A stretch of 64,000 nucleotides of DNA from an uncultured Clostridia bacterium (GTDB lineage: Bacteria; Bacillota; Clostridia; Christensenellales; Aristaeellaceae). The notes under the pieces were generated by a model. That model did not search any database. It was not told the origin of the DNA and saw only the letters and a program-made list of their open reading frames with translations. How positions within the stretch are numbered: position 1 is the stretch's first letter; every line of letters starts with the position of its first letter. This document shows positions 60,153-64,000 of the stretch, one piece after another. Position numbers and translations under genes: made by a program. Location: assembly GCA_937886445.1 (NCBI GenBank), contig CALGBY010000111.1, positions 14,279-78,278 of the forward strand, read 5' to 3'.

Positions 60153-62111
60153 TCAGATTCTCCTTCTCGGGTCGATATTGATCACCACGCCGTCCATGAT
60201 ATTGCCAAACGGCCCGGGCAGCCTCTCGTTCCCCGTTTCACTGCCGAAGAAATCCACCGTCACCTGCGGGTCCGCGGCGATCTTTCCGATCCTTTCGGGA
60301 TCCCGGTTCAGCCCTTCCTTACCGTTCCGGAAGCCATCATCCGAAAGCGCGGGCACAGCCGCCTTTTTCACGGTAAGCGTAAGTGCTTCGGTATCCACGC
60401 TGATATCCAGCACCGCCTCCTGACCGTTTCTGTCAAAGCCGTAGAATTCCTGCCAGCTCTTCAGATCCAGGCATACCTCGGGCGCGGGATACATGACACG
60501 CAGATACCCGCCCGGCATGTTCGCGTACAGGTTGCCCTCCGCTTTGTTCTTTTCGGTGGGCATGGTGATGGCCGCCTCGCCGCATTCATAAAAGATATTG
60601 CCGGTCAGCTCCGCGTTTCTGGAGGTGCCGCCGCGGCTCCAGGCCTCGATGCGGAAGCCCACGGGCTTCGCGTAATAGCCGGACCCGCGGCATTTTCCGA
60701 TCAGGTTGAACTTGATCTGCATCCGGTCCGTTCCCTCGCCGTATACCGCGTAGCCGTTGATCACATCGTTTTCCCGCAGCTTGTACCAGCCGGAGGAACC
60801 GGGCTCGACCGGTACCTTTTCGGGATCAAAGCGTCCCTCCACATTCCAGAAGATATTGTTGTCGATCAGGTTCAGCCCCTCGCGGGTGCATTCGATAAAG
60901 ATGGCCTCCCGCTGCTCAACGCCGTCCAGAAACAGGTTTCCGGTGATGCGGTTATTGATGTTGCCGCAATCCAGCCACAGATGATCCGCCCGGTATGTGC
61001 GGCGGAACACATTGCGCCTGAACAGGCTGTCCACGGTGTTGTGGAATTTCAGCCCAGCGGCCTCCCAGCTCAGCTCCATCTTCTGCCAGCCGGTGCCCTC
61101 GATCAGGTTATCCTCAACAAGCATATGCGTGGCAAACAGCCCGGCGATGCCGCACACGCCGCTGTTGAGCACCCTGCAGCGCCGTATCACGCTGTAGCCC
61201 GTCACACGGGAAGCGGAATAGGAATGATGCCAGCACTCATCGCCCGCATCGATGCCGGTGGCGTTGGCCCAGTTGACCGTGCAGTCCTCAATCACCCAGT
61301 GATGCCCGCGGTAAGCCGAAATCGCCCCGCGCTGCGGGATGGGCGCGCCCATCGCCGCGTTGGTACACACAAGCCCCTTTACCTTGATATAGGAAAGGAA
61401 GGGCTCCTCCGGCGCGAAGCACTGCTCGCGGCAGCTGATCTCGATCTCGTGGTCGCCCGGATCCGCGTCCCCCGGCAGACGGAAATGCACCGTCATGCCG
61501 TTGGCCTCCACCCAGTAGGTGCCGTCCTCCAGCCCCAGATCATCGCTGAGCGGCACCTGGCGCAGCGGTTTTCCGTCACAGAACACCATGCCGCGGCGGT
61601 TCAGATAGGGCGTCATATCGGTTTTGTCATATTCGATAAACAGCCGGTCATGCAGCAGGTTGATCGCGCAGAAGGGGTTGTACCCGCGGAACATGTCCGG
61701 ATCCAGCCGGTGCCTCCACACATTGACCGGACCGCGCTGCTCCGGCTTCACCCTGTGCGGGAAGAGGATCCATCCCTCGCTTTTTTCAAACGCGGTCACC
61801 CGTTCGGAGGCGCGAAGCTCCGCCGTGCCGGGCGTTTCCGCCTCATACACGATCATGTGCTCTTCATCCGTGCCCCCGCGGCGAGGGCGTACGCATTCCC
61901 TGTAAATGCCGGGGCGGATGATCACCCGCGTGCAGGGCTCAGCGATATCCGCCGCGGCCTGCACCGTTTTGAAGGGATGCTCCGCGCTTCCGTCATTGCC
62001 GTCCGACGCGTTTTGCGCCATACAGTCCACATATAGTTCTTTTGTGATCTTCGTTTCCTTTTCCCAGAACGCGAACGGCTTTCCGTCCGCCAGTGTTTCC
62101 TGACCGGTCAT
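60153..62111 (-). CDS. GH120-like beta-xylosidase, right-handed parallel beta-helix
   Basis: A 652-residue cytoplasmic protein without signal peptide. It begins like GH120 XylC of Thermoanaerobacterium: ELYVDCMAQNASDGNDGSAEHPFKT, VIIRPGIYRECVRPRRGG, then a beta-helix with an inserted domain. The predicted nucleophile is Asp381 in DHLWLDCGN and the acid/base Glu407 in AIFIECTREG, matching the Asp382/Glu405 pair of XylC in sequence context and spacing. FLSYIKVKGLVCTNAA also parallels XylC. It would hydrolyse imported xylo-oligosaccharides. GGAGG lies 10 nt before the ATG. It is downstream of nothing related; the NCS2 gene follows after 85 nt. Family call is from memory of one homologue. Confidence 0.72.
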   Translation of the reverse strand: MTGQETLADGKPFAFWEKETKITKELYVDCMAQNASDGNDGSAEHPFKTVQAAADIAEPCTRVIIRPGIYRECVRPRRGGTDEEHMIVYEAETPGTAELRASERVTAFEKSEGWILFPHRVKPEQRGPVNVWRHRLDPDMFRGYNPFCAINLLHDRLFIEYDKTDMTPYLNRRGMVFCDGKPLRQVPLSDDLGLEDGTYWVEANGMTVHFRLPGDADPGDHEIEISCREQCFAPEEPFLSYIKVKGLVCTNAAMGAPIPQRGAISAYRGHHWVIEDCTVNWANATGIDAGDECWHHSYSASRVTGYSVIRRCRVLNSGVCGIAGLFATHMLVEDNLIEGTGWQKMELSWEAAGLKFHNTVDSLFRRNVFRRTYRADHLWLDCGNINNRITGNLFLDGVEQREAIFIECTREGLNLIDNNIFWNVEGRFDPEKVPVEPGSSGWYKLRENDVINGYAVYGEGTDRMQIKFNLIGKCRGSGYYAKPVGFRIEAWSRGGTSRNAELTGNIFYECGEAAITMPTEKNKAEGNLYANMPGGYLRVMYPAPEVCLDLKSWQEFYGFDRNGQEAVLDISVDTEALTLTVKKAAVPALSDDGFRNGKEGLNRDPERIGKIAADPQVTVDFFGSETGNERLPGPFGNIMDGVVINIDPRRRI

Positions 62112-62275
62112 ATTGATGCGTCCTCCTTCAGATGAAGCTGCGATCTGCCTTTTAAAAATACGGCGTTAGATTAATTATAAACCCGTTCCGGGAAAAAGAA
62201 CAGAGCGGAATACACAAAAAAGGCAGTGAAAAGCCCGTATGGAACCGGCAAAAAACAATTTTCGGGCAAAATATA

Positions 62276-62284
62276 TGCTATAAT
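62276..62284 (+). promoter_or_regulatory. Extended -10 of the nfnA promoter
   Basis: TGC-TATAAT (62276-62284) 52 bp before the start codon. No good -35 box is present at 16-18 nt, so recognition may rest on the extended -10. Confidence 0.35.
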
Positions 62285-62335
62285 AGGCGCGTAAGTTCCC
62301 GCCGCGTACGCGGCGTCTGATTTTCGGAGGGTAAA

Positions 62336-63184
62336 ATGTACCGGATACTTGAAAAAGTGAGTCTGAACCCAACAGTGACAAAAATGGTGCTTGAGGCCCC
62401 CCTTGCCGCCAAAAAGGCAAGAGCCGGGCAATTCGTGATCCTGCGCGCCGATGAAAACGGCGAACGCATCCCGCTCACCGTGGCGGGTACGGACCGGGAA
62501 AAGGGGTCCCTCACGGTCATCTTTCAGGTGGTGGGCGCGACAACGGAAAAGCTGAACCGCCTTGAGGCGGGTGAATATGTACAGGATGTGGCAGGGCCGC
62601 TGGGCCGCGCCACAGAGCTGGAGGGCATCCGCCGCGCCTGCGTGGTGGGCGGCGGCGTAGGCTGCGCGATCGCGCTGCCCGTGGTGCAGGCCCTTCGTGA
62701 AAACGGCGCGCAGGTAGACAGCGTGATCGGCTTCCGCTCAAAGGATCTGGTGATACTGGAGGATGAATTCAGCGCCGCGTCAGACAGGGTATTCCTGATG
62801 ACGGATGACGGCAGCGCGGGCCGGAAAGGGCTTGTGACCGACGCGCTGAAGGAAAACATTGAAAACGGCGCGGAATATGACACGGTGTTCTGCATCGGGC
62901 CGCTGATCATGATGAAATTCGTTTGCCTGCTCACCAAGCAGTACGGCATCAGGACCGTGGTGAGCATGAACCCGATCATGATCGACGGCACCGGCATGTG
63001 CGGCGGCTGCCGCCTCACCGTAAACGGGCAGACCCGCTTTGCCTGTGTGGACGGGCCCGATTTTGACGGGCACGAGATCGACTTTGATGAAGCCATCCGC
63101 AGAAACAAAATGTACGCGGGCTTTGAAAAGGAAGCCCGTGAAAAGACCTGCAGCCTGTTCAGGCAGGCCGAAAGCACGCACTGA
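62336..63184 (+). CDS. nfnA: NADH-dependent ferredoxin:NADP+ oxidoreductase small subunit (NfnA-like)
   Basis: A 282-residue iron-sulfur flavoprotein of the sulfide dehydrogenase / dihydroorotate dehydrogenase electron-transfer type. The FAD part is AGQFVILRADENGERIPLTVAGTD, the NAD part ACVVGGGVGCAIALPVVQAL, and a [2Fe-2S] site is formed by GMCGGCRLTVNG and ACVDGPDFDGHEIDFD. With the large subunit encoded 16 nt downstream it would bifurcate electrons between NADPH, NAD+ and ferredoxin. GGAGGG is placed 4-5 nt before the ATG. Confidence 0.92.
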   Translation: MYRILEKVSLNPTVTKMVLEAPLAAKKARAGQFVILRADENGERIPLTVAGTDREKGSLTVIFQVVGATTEKLNRLEAGEYVQDVAGPLGRATELEGIRRACVVGGGVGCAIALPVVQALRENGAQVDSVIGFRSKDLVILEDEFSAASDRVFLMTDDGSAGRKGLVTDALKENIENGAEYDTVFCIGPLIMMKFVCLLTKQYGIRTVVSMNPIMIDGTGMCGGCRLTVNGQTRFACVDGPDFDGHEIDFDEAIRRNKMYAGFEKEAREKTCSLFRQAESTH

Positions 63185-63200
63185 AACGGAGGGAAGAGCC

Positions 63201-64000
63201 ATGACCGATATGAAAACGCCCCGGCACGCGATGCCCTCACGCCCGGGAGATGTAAGAAACAGGGATTTTGAAGAGGTGGCACTGGGCTACAGCGAGGAGA
63301 CCGCGATCGCGGAAGCGCAGCGCTGCCTGAACTGCCGCAACAAGCCCTGCACCGAGGGCTGCCCCGTAAAGATCGATATTCCCGCCTTCATCGCGAAAAC
63401 AGCGGAGGGCGATTTTGAAGGCGCGTACCGCGTGATCCGCCTTTCCAGCTCCCTTCCCGCCGTGTGCGGAAGAGTGTGCCCGCAGGAAACGCAGTGCGAG
63501 CAGCGCTGCGTGCGCGGCATCAGGAGCGAAAGCGTGGCCATCGGCCGGCTGGAACGCTTTGTGGCGGACAGGCACAATGCCTCCGGAAAAAACACCATCG
63601 AAAAGCCGCAGAGCAACGGCCATCGCGTGGCCATCGTGGGCAGCGGCCCCTCCGGGCTGGCCTGCGCCGGAGATCTGGCCATGCTGGGCTATCAGGTAAC
63701 GGTATATGAGGCCCTTCACCGCCCGGGCGGTGTGCTGGTATACGGCATCCCGGAATTCCGTCTGCCCAAGGCCATCGTGGAAAAGGAGACCGATTCCCTC
63801 CGCGAAATGGGCGTAGAATTCATCTGTGACGCGATCATCGGCAAATCGCTCACCGTGGACGAGTTGCTGAACGAATGCGGCTATGAAGCGGTGTTCATCG
63901 GCAGCGGCGCGGGGCTTCCCCGGTTTATGAACATCGAGGGCGAAAACCTGAACGGCGTGTTCAGTGCCAACGAATTCCTCACCCGCATCAATCTGATGAA
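63201..64000 (+). CDS. nfnB: NfnB / glutamate synthase small-subunit-like flavoprotein (cut by the window edge)
   Basis: The first 266 residues of a GltD-like NADPH-binding iron-sulfur flavoprotein of about 460 residues. Cysteine clusters for two [4Fe-4S] centres are CLNCRNKPCTEGCPVKIDIP and VCGRVCPQETQCEQRCVRG; the FAD motif is VAIVGSGPSGLACAGDLAMLG, followed by YEALHRPGGVLVYGIPEFRLPK. Position directly behind nfnA favours NfnB over glutamate synthase. GGAGGGAAGA precedes the ATG at 63201. The gene continues past 64000. Confidence 0.9.
   Translation, partial: MTDMKTPRHAMPSRPGDVRNRDFEEVALGYSEETAIAEAQRCLNCRNKPCTEGCPVKIDIPAFIAKTAEGDFEGAYRVIRLSSSLPAVCGRVCPQETQCEQRCVRGIRSESVAIGRLERFVADRHNASGKNTIEKPQSNGHRVAIVGSGPSGLACAGDLAMLGYQVTVYEALHRPGGVLVYGIPEFRLPKAIVEKETDSLREMGVEFICDAIIGKSLTVDELLNECGYEAVFIGSGAGLPRFMNIEGENLNGVFSANEFLTRINLM

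Noticed and set aside
60003..62036. 677-codon open frame on the plus strand
   Set aside because: It is antisense to the GH120-like gene, has no RBS, is His/Arg/Pro-rich and resembles no protein; GC-rich codons make the opposite frame open by chance.

Overview
The window looks like chromosomal DNA of a GC-rich, monoderm-type anaerobe of the class Clostridia (Bacillota), most likely a gut or rumen commensal. The evidence is strong AGGAGG-type ribosome binding sites, TTGxxx-17-TATAAT promoters, many 4-nt ATGA operon overlaps, NrdR, a coaE/lytic-transglycosylase neighbourhood behind polA, an NfnAB-type flavoprotein pair and a pectin/xylan-oriented sugar repertoire. A lineage such as Christensenellales is possible, but this is inference. 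I saw no rRNA, tRNA, CRISPR array or phage, and only one small transposon-like relic.

Layout. 1-4.5 kb: an alanine-type aminotransferase (cut by the left edge), an ABC exporter pair and a DUF2161 protein, all on the minus strand. 4.6-15 kb: a plant-polysaccharide locus, with a large secreted PL9 pectate lyase and a membrane-anchored GH3 glycosidase on the plus strand, convergent with a sugar ABC importer (binding protein, MalF-type and an unusually long MalG-type permease) on the minus strand. 15.3-19 kb: plus-strand RNA-modification genes (rRNA methyltransferase, pseudouridine synthase, tgt) and a sugar-phosphate isomerase-like protein. 19.4-22.7 kb: a metal-resistance island with a P-type ATPase, a free-standing HMA metallochaperone and a divergent ArsR-AraC fusion regulator around a perfect palindrome. 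22.9-34.9 kb: twelve tightly packed minus-strand genes reading aroF-aroB-aroA-aroC-chorismate mutase-aroE-aroQ-polA-coaE-lytic transglycosylase-solute-binding protein-nrdR. 35-41.5 kb: two metallo-beta-lactamase-fold proteins, telA/xpaC, dapF and argS. 41.8-50.5 kb: a small membrane protein, a 160-bp MITE-like element, a chaperone cluster (Hsp70, DUF5685, J-protein, zinc-ribbon membrane protein), a MacB-like ABC protein and an SGNH hydrolase. 50.7-58.6 kb: DMT transporter, Nudix hydrolase, a hairpin-rich intergenic region, a GlpA-like/FAD oxidoreductase pair, GlsB-like protein, HtrA protease and a DUF362 ferredoxin-type protein. 58.6-64 kb: an NCS2 purine permease, a GH120-like beta-xylosidase and NfnA/NfnB (the latter cut by the right edge).

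Functionally the window combines extracellular pectin/xylan breakdown and sugar uptake, almost the whole shikimate pathway (shikimate kinase is not here), DNA replication/repair and nucleotide control (polA, nrdR), translation (argS, tgt), metal homeostasis and envelope stress. The most unusual items are the ArsR-AraC fusion with its operator, the lytic transglycosylase with a second catalytically dead SLT domain, the MalG permease with an added membrane/coiled-coil module, the Hsp70-J accessory cluster, and the chain of hairpins at 52.2-52.6 kb. All family assignments come from reading the sequence and recalled family motifs; no search was run.
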